Assembly (NCBI GenBank): GCA_036495715.1
Contig: DASXML010000071.1
Coordinates: forward strand, 1 to 64,000
Length of the DNA stretch: 64,000 bases
DNA from: Scandinavium sp036495715
GTDB lineage: Bacteria; Pseudomonadota; Gammaproteobacteria; Enterobacterales; Enterobacteriaceae
Direction: 5' to 3'
The position numbers and the translations under genes were made by a program. This document shows, piece after piece, positions 34,435 through 43,089 of this stretch. The notes beneath the pieces were generated by a model that did not search any database, had not been told where the DNA came from, and saw nothing but the letters and a program-made list of their open reading frames with translations. Within the stretch, counting starts at the first letter, position 1; each line of letters begins with the position of its first letter.

Positions 34435-35736
34435 TCAGGCGCGCTTGGCGCGACGTTCAGCAATAAATGCAACCAGGAAAACAGCGCCAATCAGGTCAAA
34501 GAAGCCCATGGCGATGAACAGCGGGTTAAAGCCAATTTTGTCGGCGGTAACCCCAATAATCAGTGAGAAGGCAAAGCTTGCGATCCATGCGGCGGAGCCA
34601 CGCATGCCGTTGACCGTGGCCATCTGGCCTTTGTCGAAGGACTCGACCACCAGAGCACTCAGCATGCAGGAGATAATTTGGTGACCGAAACCGCCGACGG
34701 AAATCAGGGCAATTGCCACATAGGGATTGTTGGTAAAGGCCATCATCGCCAGCGACAACATCAGGAACGCGCCGGAAACGGAGGAGGCCACCACCGAGTT
34801 CACGCGAGTGCAGCCGAACAAGCGGGTATAGATTTTGGTCAGATAGCCGCTGGCAATGCTGCCGAGATCGGCGGCGAGGAACGGCAGCCAGGCGAAGAGA
34901 GCAATTTGCTTCAGATCCATGCCGTAGGTTTTTGACAGGTACAGCGGCACCCAGAAACTCATTACCGCCCAGGCCGGTTCTGCCATAAAAGCCGGGATGG
35001 CGATACCGTAGAAGCGTTTGTTTTTGCTGATATTGCTCAGGGCTTTGAAGAACGGCAGTTTAACCGCTGGCGGCTCATTATCCTGCTGAATATAGGCCAG
35101 CTCTTCTTTGCTCAGGTTCGGGTGCTGTTCCGGGTTGTGATAGAACGTCCACCACAGCACTACCCACACCAGCGCGAGGAAACCGGTAAACATAAACGCA
35201 CCCTGCCAGCCGAAAGAGGCGTGGGCAAAGTAGATAATCGGCGGTGCTAACATCGCCCCAATCGAGAAACCGACGCCCGCCCAACCAGCGGCGACAGGGC
35301 GCTCCGATTTCGGGAACCACTCGCCGATGGTTTTGGCGTTAGCCGGTGTGGCCGCCGCTTCCGATGCGCCCATACCGAAACGCAGCAATGCGATATGCAG
35401 CCAGCTTCCGGCCCCGGCGTGGGCAATACAGGCAATCGCCCACAGAATAGCGCAGACCATAAAGCCGAGCTTCAGGCCAATCACGTCAATCAGCCAGCCA
35501 CAGATGGGCTGGAAAATCGTATAGGCGAGCTGGAACGCGCCGACAATCCACGAATATTGTTCGGTCGTAATGCCGAGTGAGGTTTTGAGTTCAGGGGCGA
35601 GGATCCCCAGAGAGTTACGCGTAATGTAGTTAACGGTCACGCCCAGAAGGAAAAGCACCAGCACCCACCAGCGCAGATTTTTCACTGCGCGGCGTGATTT
35701 GCTGACCGTCACGTCGTTGTTAATACCTTGGCTCAT
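34435..35736 (-). CDS. MFS transporter, anion:cation symporter (ExuT/GudP-like) family
   Basis: This 433-residue transporter has twelve helices. Motifs typical of the hexuronate/glucarate ACS family include VNYITRNSLGILAPELK (about 34-50) and GMGASEAAATPANAKTIGEWFP (about 125-146). Start 35736 (MSQGINN) is preferred because GGAG lies a few bases upstream; the frame extends to 35778. It is the first gene of an operon with the GH31 enzyme and is divergent from a LacI-type regulator. It probably imports the oligosaccharide or glycoside that the GH31 enzyme cleaves. Confidence 0.9.
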   Translation of the reverse strand: MSQGINNDVTVSKSRRAVKNLRWWVLVLFLLGVTVNYITRNSLGILAPELKTSLGITTEQYSWIVGAFQLAYTIFQPICGWLIDVIGLKLGFMVCAILWAIACIAHAGAGSWLHIALLRFGMGASEAAATPANAKTIGEWFPKSERPVAAGWAGVGFSIGAMLAPPIIYFAHASFGWQGAFMFTGFLALVWVVLWWTFYHNPEQHPNLSKEELAYIQQDNEPPAVKLPFFKALSNISKNKRFYGIAIPAFMAEPAWAVMSFWVPLYLSKTYGMDLKQIALFAWLPFLAADLGSIASGYLTKIYTRLFGCTRVNSVVASSVSGAFLMLSLAMMAFTNNPYVAIALISVGGFGHQIISCMLSALVVESFDKGQMATVNGMRGSAAWIASFAFSLIIGVTADKIGFNPLFIAMGFFDLIGAVFLVAFIAERRAKRA

Positions 35737-36038
35737 AGAATTCTCCATAAGACGGTTTGTAGGGGGAAGATAACCCACTCATTCCGTGAGTTGTTACACC
35801 AATTGCGCTATTTTATTGAAACCTAATGGTTTTCTTTTGCTGAGTTGCCGGATAACTAGTATGGAAGTTGTCAGGCCAATTCAGAGTAGGACAGAAGAAT
35901 GCGGTGCAATAGTGCAATTTATGCAAGTTTTTTCATGAGGTGGCGGTATACTCCCTTTTAATTAACCTTACCCCCTTAAATAAAGAGGGAATAGCTCATG
36001 AAAATTCTTTCATTTGCGAAATGGAGGTAGATCACATA
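35737..36038. promoter_or_regulatory. Divergent control region MFS / LacI regulator
   Basis: This 302-bp region contains a short inverted repeat AAACC-TAAT-GGTTT (35819-35832), a direct repeat GTGCAATAGTGCAAT near 35903, and CTTTCATTTGCGAAA (36007-36021) just before the regulator. One of these is probably the LacI-family operator, but none is a canonical CG-centred palindrome. Confidence 0.4.
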
Positions 36039-37112
36039 ATGGACAAAAAGCTCAAAATCGCTGAAATATCGGCACGTACCGGGCTGTCGGCAAGCACGGT
36101 TTCAAGGGTGTTAGCGGGCAAGGCCAATACCAGTGAAAAGGCGCGTGACCGCGTATTGAACTGCGCGCGTGAGCTAGGTGTGATGGAGGGCATGGCCGCC
36201 GGAAGAATGCTGCTCAATAGCCTGATTGTTTTTGCGCCGCAGCGCGCGTTCGATGAGCGGTCCGACATCTTTTACTACCGCGTGATCCAAAGCATCAACA
36301 AAGCGCTTTCTCCCCATGAGGTTCGCCTTCGCTACTGTGCGCTGGAAGAAAACGACAGCGATGCCAACCTGTTTTTGGCGCGGATGAATGAAGGGGAAAC
36401 GCAGGCGGCGATCCTGCTCGGTATCGACGATCCCCATATTCATGATCTTGCCGCTGATTTCGCTAAGCCCTGCGTGCTGATTAACTGTCGCGATGAAAAA
36501 ATGCGGCTGCCGTCGATAGCACCGGATCACCGGTTAATCGGCCAGTTTGCCGCGCGCTATCTGTTCGACATGGGTCATCGGGCAGTGATGAACGTCATGT
36601 GCCTGCGGCGTTACACCATGGAGCTACGGCTGGTGGGTATTCGCGAGGCGTGGAAGAACGGCAATCTGCGTTTTCAGGATGCGAGCGATTTGATTGCGGT
36701 CCCGAGCTTTAGCGCCAAAGAAACAGAAGAAAAAGTCGGTGCCTGGCTGGATGCGCAAGGCGAAAAGCCGTTGCCGACCGCATTTCTGGTGGGCGGCGAT
36801 TTTATGGCTGCGGGGACTATTAATGCGTTACAGCAGCGCGGTTTGCGGGTGCCGCAGGATGTCTCAGTGATGAGTATTGATGGTTTTAATCTGGCGGCGA
36901 TTCAGGACGTACCGCTTACCGCCATTCATGTGCCGCGCGATGAACTGGGCACGGAAGCGGTGCAGATGCTACAGCAACGATTGATTCGCCCGGAAGCGCC
37001 CTGTGGTTCACTGCTGCTGCACGGCACGTTGTCGGTGCGAGAATCGGTACGGCGGATACGTCCTGGAAGGCGACGCACCGCCGTGGTACGCGAAGGGTTA
37101 TACGATGATTAA
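36039..37112 (+). CDS. LacI-family transcriptional regulator
   Basis: This 357-residue regulator has the LacI helix-turn-helix KIAEISARTGLSASTVSRVL (about 5-24) with hinge, then a periplasmic-binding-protein-like sensor domain. Start 36039 is chosen with GGAGG upstream; the longer frame from 35940 adds no domain. It is divergent from the MFS-GH31 operon, which it most likely represses until a sugar inducer is present. Its 3' end overlaps the convergent ybiU by 4 bases, marking the edge of the inserted block. Confidence 0.92.
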   Translation: MDKKLKIAEISARTGLSASTVSRVLAGKANTSEKARDRVLNCARELGVMEGMAAGRMLLNSLIVFAPQRAFDERSDIFYYRVIQSINKALSPHEVRLRYCALEENDSDANLFLARMNEGETQAAILLGIDDPHIHDLAADFAKPCVLINCRDEKMRLPSIAPDHRLIGQFAARYLFDMGHRAVMNVMCLRRYTMELRLVGIREAWKNGNLRFQDASDLIAVPSFSAKETEEKVGAWLDAQGEKPLPTAFLVGGDFMAAGTINALQQRGLRVPQDVSVMSIDGFNLAAIQDVPLTAIHVPRDELGTEAVQMLQQRLIRPEAPCGSLLLHGTLSVRESVRRIRPGRRRTAVVREGLYDD

Positions 37113-38374
37113 TCAGCCATGCCTAACGCGCGCTTGCCGTGGATGTTCAGGTCATTCAGCGTGAAACGATCTGCCCAACTGGACTCGTAATCTTCACGCG
37201 GGAAGTCGCCCGGCGATGCACCCTTTTCCAGCGCGACTTTCACGTTGTGCGCATAGGCGAGGTTTTTATCGCACATCGGTGCCGCCGGAATGTACATCAC
37301 ATTTCCCCAGCCCTGTTGGTCGTTAACCGGCGCAACAGAGTGGATCACGTCGCAGTGCCACCACACCGAATCACCCGGTTCCAGCGCCGGAATTGAGGTC
37401 AGCGCTTTGATCAGCAGCGGATGCCACTGCTCGGAAATTGGCAACACGCGCCCCGGTGCCACGCCACACAGCTCATCTTCCGGCACATCGTCGAGCAACG
37501 GGCGCAGTAATATGTACGCCATTGCTTCCGGGATCGGCACCACGTGCAGCAAGCCTTGATCCGGGATCATCTCCGACAGCGCGGTCCAGCCCTGGAAGGT
37601 ACGGAACACGGAGCATTTGGTGGTGTTCTCAATCGTATACTCTTCCACATCGGTGCGATGCGCCGCGTCCCACGGGTCGAAATGCGTAAAATCACCGTTG
37701 AAGACGTTGGCGAACACCTGCTGATAAGCGGGCAGTAACCAGCGTTCCAGTGCGCCGGAATCGGTATGCGCGCCGAGGCCTTTTGAGGTGGTTCCCGGTG
37801 GGCGACGGCGAATGCGGTCAGGGTAAATCACACTCACATCCGGGTTGAACCACTGCTTGCCTTCGCTTTCAAAACGCCATAAACGGTTGAGGAATGACTG
37901 TACTGCCGCCATTTCATTGCTCTGTCGCGCCTGCATTTGCGCCTGCGACCAGTAGATCGGATAGATCTCCGGGCGCGAAGCGGTCAGGGTGCCGAAGAAG
38001 TTATCGCCCGGGCCTTTATACACATCATCAAACTGATTGCGGTCGAGATACTCCAGCATCGAGCGATCCCAATCCAGCGCCTGCTCACGTGGGAAATGCC
38101 CTTTAATCACCGCACAGCCGCGACGCTTAATCATCTCGCGTTGGGCCTCCGTTACCTTGCCGTCAGCGAGATCAGCATATTTTACACTCGGCCAGACGGA
38201 GACACCGCTGGCTTTCAGCGCATCGATTTCCGCCAGGCGGGCTTCAATGTGCGCCGTCAGAGGGTCGAAGACCGCCTGCACATCGCCAATCTGCGCGCGC
38301 AGCGATTTTTTAAGTTCACGGATTGCCGCTTTATGGTCGGCGGGCAGGGTTTCACTGCTAAAGGTAAGCGCCAT
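37109..38374 (-). CDS. ybiU: YbiU, DUF1479 putative oxygenase
   Basis: This 421-residue protein is the same length as E. coli YbiU. DUF1479 proteins have a double-stranded beta-helix (cupin/2-oxoglutarate-Fe(II) oxygenase-like) fold. GAHTDSGALERW (HxD pair near 212-214) and WHCDVIHSVAPV (distal His near 343) give the expected facial triad. The substrate is unknown. An operator-like palindrome shared with ybiV and ybiY lies 16 bases upstream, along with three in-phase AAGTTAA repeats. Confidence 0.9.
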   Translation of the reverse strand: MALTFSSETLPADHKAAIRELKKSLRAQIGDVQAVFDPLTAHIEARLAEIDALKASGVSVWPSVKYADLADGKVTEAQREMIKRRGCAVIKGHFPREQALDWDRSMLEYLDRNQFDDVYKGPGDNFFGTLTASRPEIYPIYWSQAQMQARQSNEMAAVQSFLNRLWRFESEGKQWFNPDVSVIYPDRIRRRPPGTTSKGLGAHTDSGALERWLLPAYQQVFANVFNGDFTHFDPWDAAHRTDVEEYTIENTTKCSVFRTFQGWTALSEMIPDQGLLHVVPIPEAMAYILLRPLLDDVPEDELCGVAPGRVLPISEQWHPLLIKALTSIPALEPGDSVWWHCDVIHSVAPVNDQQGWGNVMYIPAAPMCDKNLAYAHNVKVALEKGASPGDFPREDYESSWADRFTLNDLNIHGKRALGMAD

Positions 38375-38388
38375 GATGGACCTCTCAA

Positions 38389-38404
38389 TCTTTCATTCGA
38401 AAGT
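38389..38404. promoter_or_regulatory. Shared palindrome, ybiU copy
   Basis: TCTTTCATTCGAAAGT differs at one base from the 16-mer ACTTTCATTCGAAAGT (arms ACTTTC/GAAAGT, spacer ATTC) seen before ybiY. It lies just before the ybiU start and probably overlaps its promoter or leader. Confidence 0.65.
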
Positions 38405-38428
38405 AATTTAACTTACAAGTGATACTTT

Positions 38429-38456
38429 AAGTTAAAAGGAAGTTAATGCAAGTTAA
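38429..38456. repeat. Three in-phase AAGTTAA direct repeats
   Basis: AAGTTAA occurs at 38429, 38440 and 38450, spaced 11 and 10 bp. This is one helical turn each and suggests tandem protomer binding, for example by an OmpR/PhoB-type regulator. It lies upstream of ybiU. Confidence 0.5.
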
Positions 38457-38506
38457 AAATCTTGATGCAATCCACACTCCAGGAAAGAGGGCACAGAAAA
38501 AAAGGG

Positions 38507-38532
38507 AAAAACCGGAGCGGGGGCTCCGGCTT
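38507..38532 (-). terminator. Terminator of ybiV
   Basis: The stem AGCCGGAGC / GCTCCGGTT, read on the minus strand, runs into TTTCCCTTTTTTT. Confidence 0.82.
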
Positions 38533-38536
38533 GAGA

Positions 38537-39352
38537 TCAGGCGTCGAACGGGGAAGCGTTATCCAGTACGGCCTGAATGACATTCAGCGCGCCTTCGTGA
38601 TTATTGTCATCGGTCTGATAGCGCGCAATGGCTTTGATGCTGTCGGCGGCGTTGGTCATGGCAAACGAATATTTCACCAGTTTCAGCATCTCGGCGTCGT
38701 TACCGCTGTCGCCAATGCCGACGCATTCCTGCGGCGAAAGCTGCCAGTTTTTCAGCAGACGGCTGATACCGTTGGCTTTATGCAGGCCCGGAATAATCAA
38801 ATCGACAAAGCCGAAGCCGCTGGTGACGGGCTTCATAATACCGTCGAGCGACACGTGCAAGGCGTCAATCAGCTGTGGGATGTCGCTGTCCGGCAGATTC
38901 AGTGAGAACTTGAAAATCTTGTCGTCTATCTGCTGGTAGTCAGAAATGGGTTTCAGGCGATGGTAGTGCTTTGACATCAGCTTCACAAAGGCTTCCGGCG
39001 CTTTGTCGCTGACGTACGCGCTTTCCAGACCACAGGCGACGAAATTCAGCTGCGGGTCTTTCAGCAGTTCGCCGATCACCACCTGTGATTCGTGACGGGT
39101 CAGCTCGCCGTGGAACAGTTCCTGCCCGTGCTGATAAACCAGCGCACCGTTTTCGGCGACGAAGGAAATCTGTTCGCGAATTTCAGGGAAGAAGGAAATG
39201 AGCTGATAGTACTGATTGCCGCTGGCAACGACGAACTCAATACCGCGCTGCTTAAGCTGCTGGAACTGCGCCAAAAAGCGTTCACGGTTGTACTGCTTGG
39301 CATCATTAAGAAAAGTTCCGTCCATATCGGTGACGATAACTTTAACGGTCAT
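38537..39352 (-). CDS. ybiV: HAD-family sugar phosphatase YbiV
   Basis: This 271-residue haloacid-dehalogenase-like phosphatase of the Cof/type IIB group has motif I VTDMDGTFLND (nucleophile Asp9), motif II VVASGNQY (about 45), a conserved Lys, and motif IV IGDSGNDAEML near 214. E. coli YbiV dephosphorylates sugar phosphates such as fructose-1-phosphate and ribose-5-phosphate. Start 39352 has AGGAG upstream; the frame to 39388 is leader. A copy of the shared palindrome is 70 bases upstream, tying it to ybiU and ybiYW. Confidence 0.94.
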   Translation of the reverse strand: MTVKVIVTDMDGTFLNDAKQYNRERFLAQFQQLKQRGIEFVVASGNQYYQLISFFPEIREQISFVAENGALVYQHGQELFHGELTRHESQVVIGELLKDPQLNFVACGLESAYVSDKAPEAFVKLMSKHYHRLKPISDYQQIDDKIFKFSLNLPDSDIPQLIDALHVSLDGIMKPVTSGFGFVDLIIPGLHKANGISRLLKNWQLSPQECVGIGDSGNDAEMLKLVKYSFAMTNAADSIKAIARYQTDDNNHEGALNVIQAVLDNASPFDA

Positions 39353-39421
39353 ACGAAGGCTCCTGGCTGTGACTGCGACCAGCAACATTCTAATTACAAT
39401 GTGACAGGAATCCCAAATTTA

Positions 39422-39435
39422 TTTCATTCGAAAGT
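39422..39435. promoter_or_regulatory. Shared palindrome, ybiV copy
   Basis: TTTCATTCGAAAGT is the 14-base core of the 16-mer found before ybiU and ybiY. It lies 70 bases before the ybiV start, in the promoter zone. Confidence 0.65.
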
Positions 39436-39525
39436 TTACCCGTCGTCTTTCGCGCGGTGGGAGCGCACAAATTTTCGGCCTCCCCACAACACGAAATCCA
39501 TAGGGTAAACAGGATGAGGGTAAAT

Positions 39526-39609
39526 GCCCGGCGGCGCGGTGCTTGCCGGGCCTACAAGATAAGGCATTTCCGCCTGGTATAGGCCCGGTAAGCGAAACGC
39601 CACCGGGCA
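39526..39609. repeat. REP pair (BIME) after ybiW
   Basis: GCCCGGCGGCGCGGTGCTTG.. (39526-39556) and the inverted AGGCCCGGTAAGCGAAACGC.. (39580-39609) face each other between ybiV and the 3' end of ybiW. Confidence 0.85.
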
Positions 39610-39618
39610 ATCAGAGTG

Positions 39619-42051
39619 TTAAAGCGTATGTTCTGTACGCGCAATAATATCGTCCTGCGCATCCGGCGACAGGGCGGTGAAGAACGCCGAGTAACCCGCC
39701 ACGCGCACTACCAGGTCGCGGTACTGATCCGGGTGTTTCTTCGCTTCCAGCAGCGTTTCGCGCGACACAATGTTGTACTGAATATGCCAGCCCTTATGCA
39801 CCTCGAAGAATGTACGCAGCAGCACCATCAGCTTCTGGCGGTCGCTGTCGTTATCGAGCGTTGCCGGATTGAGCTTCTGGTTTAGCAGCACACCGCCGAG
39901 GATCGCTGCCGTCGGCAGTTTCCCCACCGAGCCAATCACCGCCGTTGGGCCGAGATGATCGGTGCCGGACGCCGGGCTTGCACCTTCTGCCAGCGGAGTA
40001 TGGGCTTTGCGTCCGTCCGGCGTTGCCATGGTGGCTGCCCCGAACGGGACGTTGGCGGAAATAGACGACGTACCCGCATAATAATCGCCGCCGATAGGGC
40101 CACGACCGTGGCGCGGGTTGTGATATTGCTTTAACTCGTCGATATAGGTTTGATAGGCGCGAACCAAAAGCGCATCAACGGTGTCATCGTCATTGCCGTA
40201 TTTCGGCGCGCCGTTAATCAGACGCTGACGCAGCTGCTCGTGCGTCAGTCCGTCGAAGTCATCGGCGAGTGCGGCGGCGAGCTGCTGTTGTCCAATCGTA
40301 CCCTGTTCAAATACCAGTTTTTTGACGGCCGCCAGGCTGTTGCCGAGATTCGCAATCCCAACTTGCAGACCCGATACCCAGTCGTATTTCGCGCCGCCTT
40401 CTTTGATGCTTTTCGCCCGCTCGATGCAGTCGTCGACCAGCGCCGAGCACAGAATATCCGGCACATTTTCTTCCAGCATGGTGTCGACCACGTATTCGAT
40501 TTCAATCGACTTGCGTGTGTAGTAGCGAATCTGCGTATCCCATGCCGCCATCACTTCATCGAAGCCGCCGAAGTTGCCCTGCGACAGCGCTTTTGTTTGC
40601 GGAAGGAACACTTCGCCGCTGGTGGCGTCACGCCCGCCTTCCATTGCCGCCAGCATCACGCGGGCGAAGTTGATAAAGCTCATGCCAGTACAGCGGTAGC
40701 CCCATTTGCCGCCCACCGCCGTTTCGATACAGCCGATGGCAGCGTAATCGTAGGCATCTTCTTTTTCGATGCCGAGCTTGATGAATTCAGGAATAACGAT
40801 TTCATCGTTGTTGAACGCCGGCATACCGAATCCGCAGCGGATCACCTGCACGCAGGCGTCGAGGAAATCGCTGCTCATGCCCGCGTGATAACGCACGCTG
40901 AGGTTTGGCTGAGTTGAACGTAAACGACCACAGGATTCCAGAATTGCGTAAGAGAGTGGGTTCACCGCATCCATTGCTTCGTTGTTCACCAGCTTTTGCC
41001 CGCCGATGGTGACGTTCTGATACAGCGGGCTGCCGGCAGAGGCTTTCGAGTGCGAGCCGGAACGGATTTTGTTCACTTCCAGCAGCTTCAGCCAGCAGTT
41101 GTGCAGCAGTTCAATCGCCTGCTCGCGCTGCAGTGAATTGTTCAGCTCCACATCGCGACGATAGAACGGATACAGATACTGGTCCATGCGACCGAACGAC
41201 ACCGAGTGACCGTTGGACTCAACTTGCAGGATCAGCTGAATGAAGTAGCACAACTGCAACGCCTGCCAGAAGGTTTTCGGCGGTTCGTGGGCGATAACGT
41301 CGCAGTTTTCGGCCATCGCCAGCAGTTCGTCACGACGCGCTTCGCGGCTCTCTTCGCTCGCCATTTTACGCGCCAGTGCGGCAAAGCGTTTAATGTGCAG
41401 GCTCACTGCTTCCAGAACGATATCAATACCTTTCAGGAACTGTTCGCTGTGCAAATCGTCCAGCACGGTCAGGTTAATCCGCGCGCGACGCTCGGCCACT
41501 TTTTCACGCAGGCCGTCGAGACCTTTTTCCAGCAGCAGCGGGAAGTTCACCGCCAGGTGCGCATCGCCCGAGGTCATATTGCCTTCGGCTTTGATAATGC
41601 CGGTCGCCAGCAGCGCTTTTTGCTCGTCGGTGAACATGCCGTAGCAGCGGTCCTGCACGGTCTGACCGTTCCACCACGGGCAAATTTCATGCAGTACGCG
41701 TTTGTTGTCTTCGCTCACCGCAAAGCCCGCGCCTGGACGGTCGGCAAGGTCATCAATCTCTTTCTCAATCCAACTGACGGTGTATTCGGGGAAAATCGGT
41801 GCGGCGCGGACCTCGCTTGCCTGGTTGCCGATAATCAGCTCGTCGTGTTTGATCCAGAGGGTGCGTTCGGCCAGATGATGGGCCAGCGCCAGCGCGCGGC
41901 GTACCGGGATCGGCTTATCCATATTTTGCTGATAAACCGCAGTGTAATGTTGAGCACGCTCGGTGCAGACCGGCGGCTTCACAATGTGCACCAGTGCATT
42001 TTTATGTGCCTGGATACGGGCGGTGAGTTTGTCGAGAGTCAGGGTGGTCAT
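39619..42051 (-). CDS. ybiW: Glycyl radical enzyme YbiW (PFL-like)
   Basis: This 810-residue glycyl radical enzyme is the same length as E. coli YbiW. The radical glycine is Gly786 in VRVAGYSAFF. The active-site thiyl cysteine is in YAAIGCIETAVGG (GCxE, near 440), a pattern shared with dehydratase- and lyase-type members and not the CC pair of pyruvate formate-lyase. It acts anaerobically after activation by YbiY, encoded 4 bases upstream. The substrate is unknown; the fsaA and ybiV neighbourhood suggests sugar or polyol breakdown, which is inference. Confidence 0.93.
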   Translation of the reverse strand: MTTLTLDKLTARIQAHKNALVHIVKPPVCTERAQHYTAVYQQNMDKPIPVRRALALAHHLAERTLWIKHDELIIGNQASEVRAAPIFPEYTVSWIEKEIDDLADRPGAGFAVSEDNKRVLHEICPWWNGQTVQDRCYGMFTDEQKALLATGIIKAEGNMTSGDAHLAVNFPLLLEKGLDGLREKVAERRARINLTVLDDLHSEQFLKGIDIVLEAVSLHIKRFAALARKMASEESREARRDELLAMAENCDVIAHEPPKTFWQALQLCYFIQLILQVESNGHSVSFGRMDQYLYPFYRRDVELNNSLQREQAIELLHNCWLKLLEVNKIRSGSHSKASAGSPLYQNVTIGGQKLVNNEAMDAVNPLSYAILESCGRLRSTQPNLSVRYHAGMSSDFLDACVQVIRCGFGMPAFNNDEIVIPEFIKLGIEKEDAYDYAAIGCIETAVGGKWGYRCTGMSFINFARVMLAAMEGGRDATSGEVFLPQTKALSQGNFGGFDEVMAAWDTQIRYYTRKSIEIEYVVDTMLEENVPDILCSALVDDCIERAKSIKEGGAKYDWVSGLQVGIANLGNSLAAVKKLVFEQGTIGQQQLAAALADDFDGLTHEQLRQRLINGAPKYGNDDDTVDALLVRAYQTYIDELKQYHNPRHGRGPIGGDYYAGTSSISANVPFGAATMATPDGRKAHTPLAEGASPASGTDHLGPTAVIGSVGKLPTAAILGGVLLNQKLNPATLDNDSDRQKLMVLLRTFFEVHKGWHIQYNIVSRETLLEAKKHPDQYRDLVVRVAGYSAFFTALSPDAQDDIIARTEHTL

Positions 42052-42055
42052 CGTA

Positions 42056-42955
42056 TTATCCTCGTAGGGTTGCCGTCAGCCCTTTTGCCTGGGCGACCTG
42101 CTGCGCAAAATCCAGCAGTTCCGGGGCATCGAGCGGCTTATCAGGGGCAGAGTAGGGCACGCCGAGCAGGCGGTATTTGTTCATGCCGAGCGTGTGATAG
42201 GGTAAAAAGTGAATGTCGTTTACCTGTAATTCATTGGCGGCAAAATCGGTAATGGCTTCAATGGACGCTTCATCGGCGTTAAAACCCGGAATCAATGGCA
42301 CGCGAATGGTCATTTTTTTGCCGGCCGCCGCCAGTCGTTTTAAGTTATCCAGCACGCGTTTCGCTGAGCCGTCGGTCCACTGCAAAAATTTTGCCGGATC
42401 GACATGTTTTACGTCGGCGAGAAACAGGTCGATGTACGGCAGAGCCGGCTCCAGATAACGCCAGGGGACATGCAGACAGGTTTCCACCGCGGTGTGAATA
42501 CCTTGCTCGTGGCTGGTTTTCAGCAGTGCCAGCGCCAGTTCCGGGTTCATAAACGGCTCGCCGCCGGAGAGCGTCAGGCCGCCACCGCTGCGATCGTAAA
42601 AGGGTTTATCGCGCAGGACGGTGGCCATAATGTCGTCGACGCTTTTCACTTCACCGCACACGGTAAGCGCCTGCGTCGGGCAACAGTCGGTGAGCGCGTC
42701 CAGATGCGGTTGTTCGAGATTTTCGCGATGGATAACGAGGCCATTCAACGCGCGTTCAATCACCCCCGGTGCGGCCTGATGGCAAAGCTCGCAGCCGTCG
42801 AGGCACAAACGTGCGTCAAACAGCAGCTCCCGCGTGCGGGCGCGGCTCTCCGGATTCTGACACCAGCGGCAGCCAAGCGAGCAGCCTTTCATAAAGACAA
42901 CGGTGCGGATGCCGGGGCCATCGTGGGTGGAATAGCGCTGAATGTTGAAGATCAT
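42056..42955 (-). CDS. ybiY: Glycyl radical enzyme activase YbiY
   Basis: This 299-residue radical-SAM activase has the CxxxCxxC cluster motif GCSLGCRWCQNPE (about 29-41). A ferredoxin-like insertion provides extra 4Fe-4S cysteines (CLDGCELC, CCPTQALTVC, about 52-100), followed by the SAM-binding GGEP motif (LSGGEPFM near 130). It abstracts hydrogen from Gly786 of YbiW. It is the first gene of ybiY-ybiW and divergent from fsaA. The shared palindrome lies 36 bases upstream. Confidence 0.94.
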   Translation of the reverse strand: MIFNIQRYSTHDGPGIRTVVFMKGCSLGCRWCQNPESRARTRELLFDARLCLDGCELCHQAAPGVIERALNGLVIHRENLEQPHLDALTDCCPTQALTVCGEVKSVDDIMATVLRDKPFYDRSGGGLTLSGGEPFMNPELALALLKTSHEQGIHTAVETCLHVPWRYLEPALPYIDLFLADVKHVDPAKFLQWTDGSAKRVLDNLKRLAAAGKKMTIRVPLIPGFNADEASIEAITDFAANELQVNDIHFLPYHTLGMNKYRLLGVPYSAPDKPLDAPELLDFAQQVAQAKGLTATLRG

Positions 42956-42990
42956 GACTCACCTCTCTTGTTTCATATAAAGATTAAATA

Positions 42991-43006
42991 ACTTTCGAAT
43001 GAAAGT
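42991..43006. promoter_or_regulatory. Shared palindrome, ybiY-fsaA copy
   Basis: ACTTTCGAATGAAAGT, read in reverse, is the perfect form of ACTTTCATTCGAAAGT. It is placed between divergent ybiY and fsaA, where it could control both. Confidence 0.7.
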
Positions 43007-43089
43007 GATTTTGACGTATATCAACAAAGCGAGAGGTTGCGGCATGGTAGTCTTAAAGCATGCAGAATCTCACACATTAAGGAACCGTT

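Noticed and set aside
41206..42252. 348-residue open frame antisense to ybiW and ybiY
   Set aside because: Runs across two conserved genes and has no recognisable domain or ribosome site.
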